NCBI GenBank assembly: GCA_005881575.1 | Contig: VBCA01000002.1 | Span: 86,078-150,077 of the forward strand | DNA length: 64,000 bases | Direction: 5' to 3' | Source: Betaproteobacteria bacterium | GTDB taxonomy: Bacteria; Pseudomonadota; Gammaproteobacteria; Burkholderiales; SG8-39 | Part shown: piece by piece, positions 21,114-30,126 of the stretch | How positions within the stretch are numbered: the stretch's first letter is position 1 | Layout of the letters: every line of letters starts with the position of its first letter | Program-made: the position numbers and the translations under genes | The notes under the pieces: model-generated | What the model saw: the letters and a program-made list of their open reading frames with translations, nothing else | Told to the model about the DNA's origin: nothing | Databases searched by the model: none

Positions 21114-24050
21114 CTAGGCGAGTGCGCGCGCCAGCACTTGCGCGACGTGAACGGCCTCTCTCGCCGCACCGTCGGCGATTTGATGGCGGCAACTGGTGCC
21201 GTCGGCGACGAGGAGCGTGTCCTCGCCCGCCGTGCGGATCTTGGGAAGCAGCACGAGCTCGGCCATTTTCATCGAGACCGCGTAGTGCCGGGCCTCGTAG
21301 CCGAAGCTTCCGGCCATGCCGCAGCAGGAGGACTCGATCGTCTCGACCTTCAGCTCGGGTACGAGCGAGAGCGCCCGCTGCACAGCGGGCATCGCGCCGA
21401 AAGCCTTCTGGTGGCAGTGGCCGTGCACGAGCGCGCGCTTTTCGGCGAGCGGCTTGAGCTTGAGCGCGAGGCGGCCGGCTTCGTGCTCGAGCGCAAGGAA
21501 CTCCTCGAAGAGCAGCGCCTGCGCGGCGAGCGCGTCGGTCTCGCCGCCTGGAAGCATCGCCTTGAATTCGTCGCGCAGGGTGAGAAGGCAGGAAGGCTCG
21601 AGGCCGACGACATCGACTCCGCGTCCCACGTAGGGCTCGAGCGCGGCGAGCACCCGTCGCGCCTCGGCCTTCGCCTGCTCGACCATTCCCGCCGCGAGGA
21701 AAGTGCGGCCGCAGCACAGCGGCCGCGAACCATCCGTAGCACGCGCAATGTGCACGCCGTAGCCCGCCCGGGCTAGCACGGCGAGAGCGGCGCGCGCGTT
21801 TTCCGGCTCGAAGTAGTTGTTGAACGTGTCGACGAAGAGCACGACCTCGCCGGCCTTTCCGTCGCTGCTCGATCGGCGCAGAGAGCTCAGGAACGAGCGG
21901 CGCCACTTCGGCAGGGAGCGCCGGGCTGCGAAGCCGAAAGCGCGCTTGCTCATCCTCTGCACCGCGTTCGCCGTCCGCGGGAAGCGCGAGGCGAGAGGGC
22001 CATAGCGCGGAAGGTAGGCGATCAACTTGTCCCTCATCGCATAGCCGTGGTGCGCGTGATAGTGATGAAGGAACTCGATCTTCATCTTCGCCATGTCCAC
22101 GCCGGTCGGGCATTCGCGCCGGCATCCCTTGCAGGACACGCACAGGTCCAGCGTCTCGAACATTTCGCCGGACGTGAAGGCGTCGGGGCCCAGCTGCCCC
22201 GCCAGCGCGAGGCGCAGCGTATTCGCGCGCCCGCGCGTGACGTGCTTCTCATCGCCGGTCGCGCGAAACGACGGGCACATCGTACCTGCGTCGAACTTGC
22301 GGCAGTGCCCGTTGTTGTTGCACATCTCGACCGCCGCCGCGAAGCCCTCGCTCGCGGCGCCCGGCGCGCTCCATTCGCTCCAGTCGAGCACGGTGTCCAG
22401 GCGCTCGGCCGCATATCCCGGCTTGAACCGGAACAGCGTCCGGTCGTCCTGCTTCGACGGCCGCACGATCTTTCCCGGGTTCAGGAGGCCCTTCGGATCG
22501 AAGAGGTTCTTGATCTCCTCAAGCGCGCGCACAAGCCGTTCACCGATGATCGGCGCTATCCACTCCGAGCGCACCAGGCCGTCGCCGTGCTCCCCCGAAT
22601 AGGCGGCGCCCTTGTATTTTTTCACCAGCGCGCAGGCTTCTTCCGCGATCGCCCGCATTTTCTTCGCGCCGTCTCTCTTCATGTCGAGTATCGGCCGCAC
22701 GTGCAGCGTTCCCACCGAGGCGTGCGCGTACCAGGTGCCTTCGGTGCCGTGTTTGCGGAAGACCTGCGTCAGCGAATCGGTGTACTCGGCGAGGTTTTCC
22801 AGAGGGACCGCGCAATCCTCGATGAAGGAGACGGGCTTGCTGTCGCCTTTCATCGACATCATGATGTTGAGGCCGGCCTTTCTCACCTCCCATACGTCCC
22901 GCTGGAGTGCGGCGTCGATGATCCGGATCACGCTGCCCGGATGGCCGAGGTCGGCCATGAGTGCGGCGAGCCGCTCGAGCTTGTCGGCAGGCCCATCGCG
23001 ATCGTCTCCGACGAACTCGACCAGCAGGATCGCGTCGGGATCGCCGCGGACGAATCTCTCTACGATCGCGCGGTACGCCGGGTTGCCGCGCGCCAGGCCG
23101 ATCATCGTCCGATCCACGAGCTCGACCGCCGTCGGTGACAGTTTGACTATGTGTTGCGGCGCTTCCATCGATTGGCGGAAGGACCGGAAATGGCACACGC
23201 CCAGGGTCCTGAACCGGGGCAGGGGCGAGAGCTTCAGATGGATCCGCCTGGAATACGCGAGCGTGCCTTCCGAGCCGACCAAGAGCTGCGCGAAGTTCCA
23301 TTCGCCGCGAGGTTTCACGAAATCCAGGTTGTAGCCCTGCACGCGCCGCAGCACCTTCGGCCAGCGCGCCTCGATTTCGCCGGCTTCCCGCTCCGCGATG
23401 GCGCGCACCTTCTTCGCAAGCTCTACATAACGCGCGTCGCCCGAAAGCCGCGAAACATCGGCCGGCACCACGCCGAAGTGGTGCTCGCTGCCGTCGGCGA
23501 GCAGCGCGTCGATGCCGAGCACGTTGTGCACCATGTTGCCGTAACGGATCGAGCGCGAACCGCAGGAGTTGTTGCCGGCCATGCCGCCGAGCGTCGCCTG
23601 CGCGCTCGTGGACACGTCCACCGGGAACCACAGCCCGTGCCGCCGCAGCTGCGCGTTGAGGCCGTCGAGCACGACCCCGGGCTGCACCACTGCGGTGGCA
23701 GCCTCCTTGTCGAAGGAAACGATGCTGTCGAGGAATTTGCTGTGGTCGATGACGAGCGCAGCGCCCACCGTCTGGCCGCATTGCGAGCTGCCCGCGCCGC
23801 GCGGCAGGACCGGAACGCCTTCCTCGACCGCGATCTGCAGCGCGATTTTCGCGTCCTGCTCGGTCTTCGGCACGACCACGCCGACCGGATCGATCTGGTA
23901 GATCGAGGCGTCGGTGGAGTAGCGACCGCGGCTCGCAGGGTCGAACAGGACCTCGCCTTCGATCTCGCGCCGCAAGCGGGCCGCGAGCGCGCTGTTGCCC
24001 GAGCGCGGATGAAAAGAAACGGGGGAGACCGTCGAAGGCGCGCGGGCCAT
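21114..24050 (-). CDS. FAD-linked oxidase / Fe-S oxidoreductase fusion (YdiJ-like D-2-hydroxyacid dehydrogenase)
   Basis: 978 residues. N-terminal FAD_binding_4 domain (residues 50-260, VPVLPRGAGSSQCGQTVG and LGGMAGNNSCGSRSIRYGN), then a C-terminal FAD-oxidase domain with GEHGDGLVRSEWI, then a ferredoxin-type segment CVSCKGCRRECPTGVDM and a CCG-type cysteine-rich domain (ESSCCGMAGSFGYE). This order matches YdiJ of about 1018 residues, a D-2-hydroxyglutarate-type dehydrogenase. Electrons from a D-2-hydroxyacid would pass through FAD and Fe-S to a carrier. Upstream neighbour is a DsbA-like gene 3 nt away. Confidence 0.92.
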   Translation of the reverse strand: MARAPSTVSPVSFHPRSGNSALAARLRREIEGEVLFDPASRGRYSTDASIYQIDPVGVVVPKTEQDAKIALQIAVEEGVPVLPRGAGSSQCGQTVGAALVIDHSKFLDSIVSFDKEAATAVVQPGVVLDGLNAQLRRHGLWFPVDVSTSAQATLGGMAGNNSCGSRSIRYGNMVHNVLGIDALLADGSEHHFGVVPADVSRLSGDARYVELAKKVRAIAEREAGEIEARWPKVLRRVQGYNLDFVKPRGEWNFAQLLVGSEGTLAYSRRIHLKLSPLPRFRTLGVCHFRSFRQSMEAPQHIVKLSPTAVELVDRTMIGLARGNPAYRAIVERFVRGDPDAILLVEFVGDDRDGPADKLERLAALMADLGHPGSVIRIIDAALQRDVWEVRKAGLNIMMSMKGDSKPVSFIEDCAVPLENLAEYTDSLTQVFRKHGTEGTWYAHASVGTLHVRPILDMKRDGAKKMRAIAEEACALVKKYKGAAYSGEHGDGLVRSEWIAPIIGERLVRALEEIKNLFDPKGLLNPGKIVRPSKQDDRTLFRFKPGYAAERLDTVLDWSEWSAPGAASEGFAAAVEMCNNNGHCRKFDAGTMCPSFRATGDEKHVTRGRANTLRLALAGQLGPDAFTSGEMFETLDLCVSCKGCRRECPTGVDMAKMKIEFLHHYHAHHGYAMRDKLIAYLPRYGPLASRFPRTANAVQRMSKRAFGFAARRSLPKWRRSFLSSLRRSSSDGKAGEVVLFVDTFNNYFEPENARAALAVLARAGYGVHIARATDGSRPLCCGRTFLAAGMVEQAKAEARRVLAALEPYVGRGVDVVGLEPSCLLTLRDEFKAMLPGGETDALAAQALLFEEFLALEHEAGRLALKLKPLAEKRALVHGHCHQKAFGAMPAVQRALSLVPELKVETIESSCCGMAGSFGYEARHYAVSMKMAELVLLPKIRTAGEDTLLVADGTSCRHQIADGAAREAVHVAQVLARALA

Positions 24051-24053
24051 GCG

Positions 24054-24707
24054 TCACGCGGCCGCGGGTTCCTTCTCGGCTTCGAGCATCGCGTCGAGCA
24101 GCACCTCGGGCGGCTGTGCTCCCTCGACCGCGAGCCGGTTGTTGAAGATGAAGAAAGGCACGCCGTTCACGCCCATGGCGCGCGCCTTGTCTTCCTCCTC
24201 GGCCACGGCGCGGCGCAGCGCCTCGTCCGCGAGAGCAGCCTCCGCTTCCTTGCGGTTCAGTCCCGCCTCCGAGGCGACGCGGACCAGAGTCTGCGTATCG
24301 GTGAGATCCAGGCCGTCGACGAAGAAAGCCTGCATCAGCGCCTCCTTCACCGCGCCCTGAACTCCGCGCCGGCGCGCCGATTCGATCAGCGCGTGGGCCG
24401 CGAGCGTGTTGGGCTGGCGCGTTATCCTGTCGAAAGCGAAGGCGATGCCGAGCGGCTTGCCCGCCTGCACCAGGCGGTCGTGCGCGCTGTAGCCGCGCGC
24501 ACCGAACTTCTTCGCGATGTAATCGGCGCGGGCGATGCCCTCGCGCGGCACGTCCGGGTTCAGCTCGAAGGGGTGGTAGGTGACCTGAGGCGCCGCGGCC
24601 GCGGGCTTGCGCGTCCGGTACAGCTCGAGCGCGGCTTCCAGCCTCCTCTTGCCGATGAAGCACCAGGGACAGACCACGTCGGAGATGATGTCGATGCCGA
24701 GCGCCAT
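24054..24707 (-). CDS. DsbA-family oxidoreductase, FrnE/2-hydroxychromene isomerase-like
   Basis: 217 residues without signal peptide. Thioredoxin fold with an active site CPWCFIGKRRLEAAL near residue 12 and the FrnE C-terminal FFIFNNRLAVEGAQPPEVLL. Cytoplasmic FrnE proteins act on disulfides and are linked to stress tolerance. Start at 24707 (MALGIDIISD) is chosen by the fold; an ATG at 24737 is possible. Leads the operon with the YdiJ-like enzyme. Confidence 0.9.
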   Translation of the reverse strand: MALGIDIISDVVCPWCFIGKRRLEAALELYRTRKPAAAAPQVTYHPFELNPDVPREGIARADYIAKKFGARGYSAHDRLVQAGKPLGIAFAFDRITRQPNTLAAHALIESARRRGVQGAVKEALMQAFFVDGLDLTDTQTLVRVASEAGLNRKEAEAALADEALRRAVAEEEDKARAMGVNGVPFFIFNNRLAVEGAQPPEVLLDAMLEAEKEPAAA

Positions 24708-24820
24708 GGGATTTCCTTCGAACCGCGCGTGCTCCATGATACCGCAGCCTTGAGCCAAATCATGGAGGCCGGGAGCTTTTCCGATAAACTACCCGTCCTT
24801 CAACGATCAGCGAGCAAGTC

Positions 24821-26014
24821 ATGCCCTACCGGAGCGGACGCCATTTCCTGCAGATCCCGGGGCCGACCAACGTCCCCGACCGCGTTCTGCGCGCGATCGA
24901 CCGCGCTACGATGGACCACCGTGGCCCCGATTTCGGCCCCATGGGGCTGGAGATCCTCGAGGGGCTGAAAAAAGTGTTCCAGACCCGCGCGCCCGTCGTG
25001 ATCTATCCCGCCTCGGGCACCGGCGCCTGGGAAGCCGCGCTCGTCAACGCGCTCTCGCCGGGCGAGCGCGTCTTGATGTTCGAAACCGGCCATTTCGCCT
25101 CTCTGTGGCACAAGATGGCGACCAAGCTCGGCCTCTCCGTCGACCTCGTCCCCACCGACTGGAGACGCGGCGTCGATCCGGCCGCGGTCGAAGCCAAGCT
25201 CGGGGAAGACCGCGAGCACCGGATCAAGGCCGTGTGCGTGGTGCACAACGAGACTTCGACCGGGGTCACGAGCCGCATCGGCGCGATACGCAAGGCGATC
25301 GACGCGGCAGGACACCCCGCGCTCTACATGGTCGACACGATCTCCTCGCTCGCCTCGATCGACTACCGCCACGACGAGTGGGGCGTGGACGTCACCGTCG
25401 CGGGCTCGCAAAAAGGCCTGATGCTGCCGCCCGGCCTGTCGTTCAATTGCGTGAGCGAAAAGGCGAGCAGGGCGTCGCGTACGGCTGCACTCCCGCGCTC
25501 GTATTGGGCCTGGGACGAGATGCTTTCCAACAACAAGAGCGGCTATTTCCCCTACACGCCGGCGACCAACCTGCTCTACGGCCTGCGCGAATCACTCGCG
25601 ATGCTCGAGGAGGAGGGCCTGCAAAACGTCTTCGCCCGCCATGCGCGCCACGCGGAGAGCACGCGGCGCGCGGTGCGTGCCTGGGGCCTGGAGATCCTGT
25701 GCGCGTCGCCCGAGGAATACTCGAACTCTCTCACCGCGGTGATGGTGCCCGCCGGACACGACGCCGACGCTCTGCGCAAGATCATCCTCGAAGCCTACGA
25801 CATGTCCCTCGGCACCGGACTGGGGAGGCTCGCAGGGAAAGTATTCCGAATCGGACACCTCGGCGACTTCAACGATCTGATGCTCGCGGGCACCCTCGCC
25901 GGCATCGAGATGGGCCTCGCTCTGGCGAACGTTCCGCACCGGAAAGGCGGCGTGCTCGCGGCGCTCGATCACCTTGCCGAGAGCGCACGGGCGGCCCCGC
26001 GCAAGGCGGCATAG
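24821..26014 (+). CDS. Class V aminotransferase, serine/alanine-glyoxylate type
   Basis: 397 residues, PLP-dependent. N-terminus FLQIPGPTNVPDRVLRA and TMDHRGPDFG are typical of serine-glyoxylate and alanine-glyoxylate aminotransferases. The PLP lysine is in VAGSQKGLMLPPGLSF. It moves an amino group from serine or alanine to glyoxylate, in the cytoplasm, feeding the serine cycle or glyoxylate disposal. No other serine-cycle gene is close by. It is followed by the tctCBA cluster after 87 bp. Confidence 0.93.
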   Translation: MPYRSGRHFLQIPGPTNVPDRVLRAIDRATMDHRGPDFGPMGLEILEGLKKVFQTRAPVVIYPASGTGAWEAALVNALSPGERVLMFETGHFASLWHKMATKLGLSVDLVPTDWRRGVDPAAVEAKLGEDREHRIKAVCVVHNETSTGVTSRIGAIRKAIDAAGHPALYMVDTISSLASIDYRHDEWGVDVTVAGSQKGLMLPPGLSFNCVSEKASRASRTAALPRSYWAWDEMLSNNKSGYFPYTPATNLLYGLRESLAMLEEEGLQNVFARHARHAESTRRAVRAWGLEILCASPEEYSNSLTAVMVPAGHDADALRKIILEAYDMSLGTGLGRLAGKVFRIGHLGDFNDLMLAGTLAGIEMGLALANVPHRKGGVLAALDHLAESARAAPRKAA

Positions 26015-26049
26015 GAGCTTGTTCAGAGGCTCTTAATCGTTTTCAGCAT

Positions 26050-26090
26050 CCGCGGAACTGTTGGATTAAAAACCGCGGGGCGTTTTTTCC
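26050..26090 (+). terminator. Possible terminator after the aminotransferase gene
   Basis: CCGCGG is repeated as an inverted pair (26050-26055 and 26073-26078), followed by GGGCGTTTTTTCC. The stem is short with a 17-nt loop, so a weak terminator at best. Confidence 0.35.
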
Positions 26091-26101
26091 GAGGAGGTGT
26101 T

Positions 26102-27091
26102 ATGAAATCCATGAAACGCAGCACCCTTGCGGTTGCGGTCTTTGCGCTGACCGCGGCGCCCGCCTTGGCATGGGAGCCGACCAAGCCGGTCGAAATCGTG
26201 GTTGCCGCCGGCGCGGGCGGTGCCTCCGACCAGATGGCGCGGATGATGCAGGCTGCGATCCAGAAGAACAAGCTGATGGCGCAGCCGATGGTGGTCACGC
26301 TCAAGGGCGGGGCCTCGGGCGCCGAGGCGCTCATGTACATGAAATCGAGCGCGGGCGACCCGAACAAGGTGCTCATAGCCTACTCGCTCATCTATATGCT
26401 ACCGCTCTCGGCCAAGATCCCGTTCAATTGGCGCGAGCTCACGCCGGTGTCGGTCATCGCGCTCGACCAGTTCGTGCTGTGGGACAACACCACGCTGCCT
26501 CACAAGAACGTGAAGGAATTCATCGCGGCCGCCAAGGCCGCCAACCCGCCGTTCAAGATGGGCGGTACCGGATCGAAGCGGGAAGACCACGTGCTCACGG
26601 TCTTCATGGAAAAGAAGACGGGCGCGAAGTTCGCCTACCTGCCATACAAATCCGGCGGCGAAGCGGCGACGCAACTGGTCGGCAACCACACGCAGTCGAA
26701 CGTCAACAATCCTTCGGAGAACCTCGAAGTCTGGCGCGCAGGCCAGGTGCGCGCACTGTGCGTGTTCGACAAGGAGCGCATCGGCTATAAGACCAAGGTC
26801 ACCGACAAGCAGTCCTGGAACGACATTCCGACTTGCAAGGAAGAAGGCCTGGACGTGCAATACCTGATGCTTCGCGCGATGTTCCTGCCCGGCAAGGTAA
26901 CGCCCGAGCAAGCCGCGTTCTACGTCGATCTCTTCAAGAAAGTGACGCAGACGGCCGAGTACAAGGACTACATGGAAAAGCAGGCGCTGAAGCCGATTTT
27001 TCTCACCGGCTCCGACATGCTGAAATTCCTCGAGGAAGACGACACGCTGAACAAGAATCTGATGACCGAGGCGGGCTTCGTCGCCAACTGA
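26102..27091 (+). CDS. tctC: Tripartite tricarboxylate transporter binding protein TctC
   Basis: 329 residues. Sec signal peptide (MKSMKRSTLAVAVFALTAAPALA) then the Bug/TctC fold starting EPTKPVEIVVAAGAGGASDQMARMM. A carboxylate-binding periplasmic protein (citrate, tartrate, aromatic acid; not defined by sequence) that delivers its ligand to TctAB. GAGGAGGTG is a strong ribosome site. Unlike the orphan homologues in this window, it has its TctB and TctA partners next door. Confidence 0.93.
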   Translation: MKSMKRSTLAVAVFALTAAPALAWEPTKPVEIVVAAGAGGASDQMARMMQAAIQKNKLMAQPMVVTLKGGASGAEALMYMKSSAGDPNKVLIAYSLIYMLPLSAKIPFNWRELTPVSVIALDQFVLWDNTTLPHKNVKEFIAAAKAANPPFKMGGTGSKREDHVLTVFMEKKTGAKFAYLPYKSGGEAATQLVGNHTQSNVNNPSENLEVWRAGQVRALCVFDKERIGYKTKVTDKQSWNDIPTCKEEGLDVQYLMLRAMFLPGKVTPEQAAFYVDLFKKVTQTAEYKDYMEKQALKPIFLTGSDMLKFLEEDDTLNKNLMTEAGFVAN

Positions 27092-27111
27092 TCGTGCCGA
27101 AGCAGTAGCGC

Positions 27112-27139
27112 CTGCCGCCCCACGCTCTTGGGGCGGCAG
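27112..27139 (+). terminator. Strong hairpin between tctC and tctB
   Basis: Perfect 10-bp stem CTGCCGCCCC/GGGGCGGCAG with an 8-nt loop, placed 21 nt after the tctC stop. No U-tract follows, so it more likely protects the 3' end of tctC mRNA or partly stalls transcription than ends it fully. Confidence 0.7.
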
Positions 27140-27166
27140 CGAAGCGTTCGCAGTTTTCCAAAAACG

Positions 27167-27709
27167 ATGGCCGAATCTGAAAAAGAAATCGTCGTCGAAG
27201 ATCCGAACGCGCCCGCGGAGGACTCGCCCGGGGTCGCGAATACGCGCACGGTCGATATCGTTGTCTCGCTGTTGCTGATCGCATTCGCCGGATTGATGGC
27301 CTTCGACAACTGGCGCACCGGCATGGGCTGGGCGCCCGACGGCCCGAAGGCGGGTTACTTCCCGTTCTATCTTTCCATGGTCCTCGGCGGCGCGAGTCTC
27401 TACGGCCTCGTCGTGGCCTTCCTCGAGCGTGCCGGCGCGCAGCGGATCTTTGTCAACCGCGACCAGCTTCGCCGCGTGATGCAGGTGTTCGTTCCCACGT
27501 GCCTCTTTTGTCTCGTCACCCAGTGGCTCGGGCTGTACGTCGCGAGCTTCTTGCTGGTCGCGGGCTTTATGCGCGTCATCGGGCGCATCGCGTGGTGGAA
27601 GTCGCTGCTGACGAGTTTCATCTTTGCGCTCGCCATGTTCGTCACCTTCGACGTCGCCTTCGACGTCCTCATGCCCAAGGGGCCGATCGAAGCCCTGTTC
27701 GGTCACTAG
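27167..27709 (+). CDS. tctB: Tripartite tricarboxylate transporter small membrane subunit TctB
   Basis: 180 residues with four hydrophobic spans (TVDIVVSLLLIAFAGLMAF, YFPFYLSMVLGGASLYGLVV, and two more to the C-terminus), the normal TctB topology. The N-terminal about 30 residues are acidic and cytoplasmic. ATG at 27167 selected; the longer track ORF starts at a TTG inside the hairpin region. One nt separates its stop from tctA. Confidence 0.92.
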   Translation: MAESEKEIVVEDPNAPAEDSPGVANTRTVDIVVSLLLIAFAGLMAFDNWRTGMGWAPDGPKAGYFPFYLSMVLGGASLYGLVVAFLERAGAQRIFVNRDQLRRVMQVFVPTCLFCLVTQWLGLYVASFLLVAGFMRVIGRIAWWKSLLTSFIFALAMFVTFDVAFDVLMPKGPIEALFGH

Positions 27710-27710
27710 C

Positions 27711-29222
27711 ATGGAAGCTCTCGGCCTTCTGCTGCACGGCTTCGAGGTCCTGTTCACGTTCAAGACGCTGGCCTTGATGATGGTGGGCCTCGTGCTCGGC
27801 ATCTTCGTGGGGGTGCTTCCCGGTCTCGGTGGCCCGAACGGCGTGGCGATCCTCTTGCCGCTCACCTTCACCATGGATCCCACATCCGCCATCGTGATGC
27901 TGTCGTGCATCTACTGGGGCGCCCTCTTCGGGGGAGCGATCACTTCGATCTTGTTCAACATTCCCGGCGAGGCCTGGTCGGTGGCAACCACCTTCGACGG
28001 CTACCCGATGGCTCAGCAGGGCAAGGCGGCCGAAGCGCTCACCGCTGCCTTTACTTCATCGTTCATCGGTTCGCTGGTCGCCGTCCTGCTGATCACCTTT
28101 CTCGCCCCGAGCATCGCCTCTTTTGCATTGAGGTTCGGACCGCCGGAATTCTTCGCGGTCTATCTCCTCACCTTCTGCTCCTTCGTCGGCCTGGGACGCG
28201 AGGAGAAGCACAAGACCCTCATCTCCATGTCGCTCGGGCTGCTCCTCGCCGGCATCGGCATGGACACGGTGTCGGCGCAATTGCGCATGACCTTCGGCTG
28301 GAGCGAGCTCTATCGCGGCATCAACTTCCTCGTCGCGGTGATCGGCCTGTTCGGGATCAGCGAGATCCTCCTCACCATGGAGGAGCGCCTCGCCCTGCGC
28401 GGTCACGCGGCGAGCATCAGCTTGCGCGTGGTGCTGAAAGTGTGGAAGGACATGCCGCGTTACTGGGTGACTTTGCTGCGATCGTCCGCCATCGGCTGCT
28501 GGCTCGGCATCACTCCGGGCGGCGCGATCGCCGCTTCCTTCATGGGCTACAACCTGGCGAAACGCTTCTCCGACGACAAGGAGAGCTTCGGCAAGGGACG
28601 CATCGAAGGCGTGTTCGCGCCCGAGACCGCCGCACACGCTTCCGGTACGTCCGCCTTGCTGCCGATGCTCGCCTTGGGCATTCCCGGCTCGGGCACGGCG
28701 GCGATCCTCCTCGGCGGTTTGATGGTGTGGGGACTCAATCCCGGGCCGCTCCTCTTCGTCGAGCACAAGGATTTCGTCTGGGGCTTGATCGCGTCCATGT
28801 ATCTCGGCAACATCGTCGGCCTCGTGATGGTGCTGTCCACGGTTCCGCTCTTCGCCGCCGTCCTGCGCGTGCCGTTCTCGGCCATCGCGCCGATGATCGT
28901 CGTGTCCTGCGCGGTCGGCGCCTACGCGATCCAGAACGCCATGTTCGACATCTGGCTGATGCTCGTCTTCGGCGTCGTCGGCTACGTGTTCAAGAAAATC
29001 GGCATTCCGCTCGCGCCGTTTACGCTCGCGCTCGTGCTCGGCAACCGCGCGGAGGATTCCTTTCGCCTCTCGATGATCGGCGCCGGCGGCGACATGCGCG
29101 TGTTCTGGTCGAACAGCCTGGTCGGTTCCATCACCACGCTCGCGCTCTTGCTCTTGTTCTGGCCGCTGATCGGCGGGGCGTTCGGCCGGATGCGGAGCGC
29201 TTTAGTCAAAAAGACAGCCTAG
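27711..29222 (+). CDS. tctA: Tripartite tricarboxylate transporter large membrane subunit TctA
   Basis: 503 residues, about twelve spans, with the TctA signatures GIFVGVLPGLGGPNGVAILL and ALGIPGSGTAAILLGG and the loop GITSILFNIPGEAWSV-like. Transporter channel subunit driven by an ion gradient. ATG at 27711 directly follows the tctB stop. With TctB and TctC it makes a complete carboxylate uptake system. Confidence 0.95.
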   Translation: MEALGLLLHGFEVLFTFKTLALMMVGLVLGIFVGVLPGLGGPNGVAILLPLTFTMDPTSAIVMLSCIYWGALFGGAITSILFNIPGEAWSVATTFDGYPMAQQGKAAEALTAAFTSSFIGSLVAVLLITFLAPSIASFALRFGPPEFFAVYLLTFCSFVGLGREEKHKTLISMSLGLLLAGIGMDTVSAQLRMTFGWSELYRGINFLVAVIGLFGISEILLTMEERLALRGHAASISLRVVLKVWKDMPRYWVTLLRSSAIGCWLGITPGGAIAASFMGYNLAKRFSDDKESFGKGRIEGVFAPETAAHASGTSALLPMLALGIPGSGTAAILLGGLMVWGLNPGPLLFVEHKDFVWGLIASMYLGNIVGLVMVLSTVPLFAAVLRVPFSAIAPMIVVSCAVGAYAIQNAMFDIWLMLVFGVVGYVFKKIGIPLAPFTLALVLGNRAEDSFRLSMIGAGGDMRVFWSNSLVGSITTLALLLLFWPLIGGAFGRMRSALVKKTA

Positions 29223-29232
29223 GGAAAAGCTC

Positions 29233-30012
29233 ATGTCCGGGGAAATCCTTCTCGCTCGCGATGGCGACATCGCCACCGTTACGCTCAGCAACCCGGGCAG
29301 GCTGAACGCCCTCGGACTCGGCTCCTGGAAGCGGCTGGGCGAGGTCATGCGCGAGCTCGACGCCGACAAGTCTCTGGGCTGCATCGTGATGCGCGGCGCC
29401 GGCGATAAGGCCTTTGCCGCCGGCGCGGACATCTCCGAGTTCGAGACGACGCGCAGGAACGCGAAGAGCGCAAAAAAATACGGCGCAGTGCTCGAGGCGA
29501 CGATGGGCGCGATCGCGCGATGCCGGCACCCGATCGTGGCGATGATCCACGGCGTTTGCGTCGGGGGAGGGCTCGAAGTCATCACGCAGTGCGACCTGCG
29601 CATCTGCGGAGCCTCGAGCCGTTTCGGCATACCGATCAAGAACCTCGGCCTCGTCGTCGGCTACGGTGAGATGCAGGGGCTGATAGCTCTCGTCGGCCGC
29701 GCCGTCGCGCTCGAGATCTTGCTCGAAGGCCGCGTGTTCGGCGCGGAGGAAGCGAAGGACAAGGGCCTGGTGAGCCGCGTCGTGCCCGACGACAAGGTCG
29801 AGGAGGAAGCGACGGCGGCGGCGCGGCGCATCGCCGACGGCGCGCCGCTCGTCGCGCGCTGGCACAAGAAATTCGCGCGCCGCCTCGCCAACCCGCGCCC
29901 GCCCACCGCGGCCGAGCGCGACGAGGCCTACGCCTGCTACGACACCGAGGACTTCAAGGCCGGCGTGAGGGCGTTTCTCGCGAAAAAAAAGCCGGAGTTC
30001 AAAGGCCGGTAG
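29233..30012 (+). CDS. Enoyl-CoA hydratase/isomerase (crotonase) family protein
   Basis: 259 residues. The crotonase oxyanion-hole segments GDKAFAAGADISEF (residues 56-69) and IHGVCVGGGLEV (residues 104-115) are clear, and YGEMQGLIALVGR covers the catalytic helix. The precise reaction (hydratase, isomerase, hydrolase or decarboxylase) cannot be fixed. It starts 10 nt after tctA in the same direction, suggesting that the imported acid is processed as a CoA ester. Confidence 0.92.
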   Translation: MSGEILLARDGDIATVTLSNPGRLNALGLGSWKRLGEVMRELDADKSLGCIVMRGAGDKAFAAGADISEFETTRRNAKSAKKYGAVLEATMGAIARCRHPIVAMIHGVCVGGGLEVITQCDLRICGASSRFGIPIKNLGLVVGYGEMQGLIALVGRAVALEILLEGRVFGAEEAKDKGLVSRVVPDDKVEEEATAAARRIADGAPLVARWHKKFARRLANPRPPTAAERDEAYACYDTEDFKAGVRAFLAKKKPEFKGR

Positions 30013-30126
30013 CGAGGTTTTCCGCGGGGAGGAACGGCGACCGGAAGTCCGCTTGAAACCTCGCCTGGATTAGAATCACGCTTCAACGACCGCGCCAAGG
30101 CGGTCAGCCTTTAGGAGGAGAAAATC

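Noticed and set aside
22540-24663. 707-residue minus-strand ORF
   Set aside because: Frame-shifted reading of the YdiJ-like and FrnE-like genes.
24740-24820. Riboswitch or tRNA upstream of the aminotransferase
   Set aside because: The 80 bases show no conserved glycine-riboswitch or tRNA structure.
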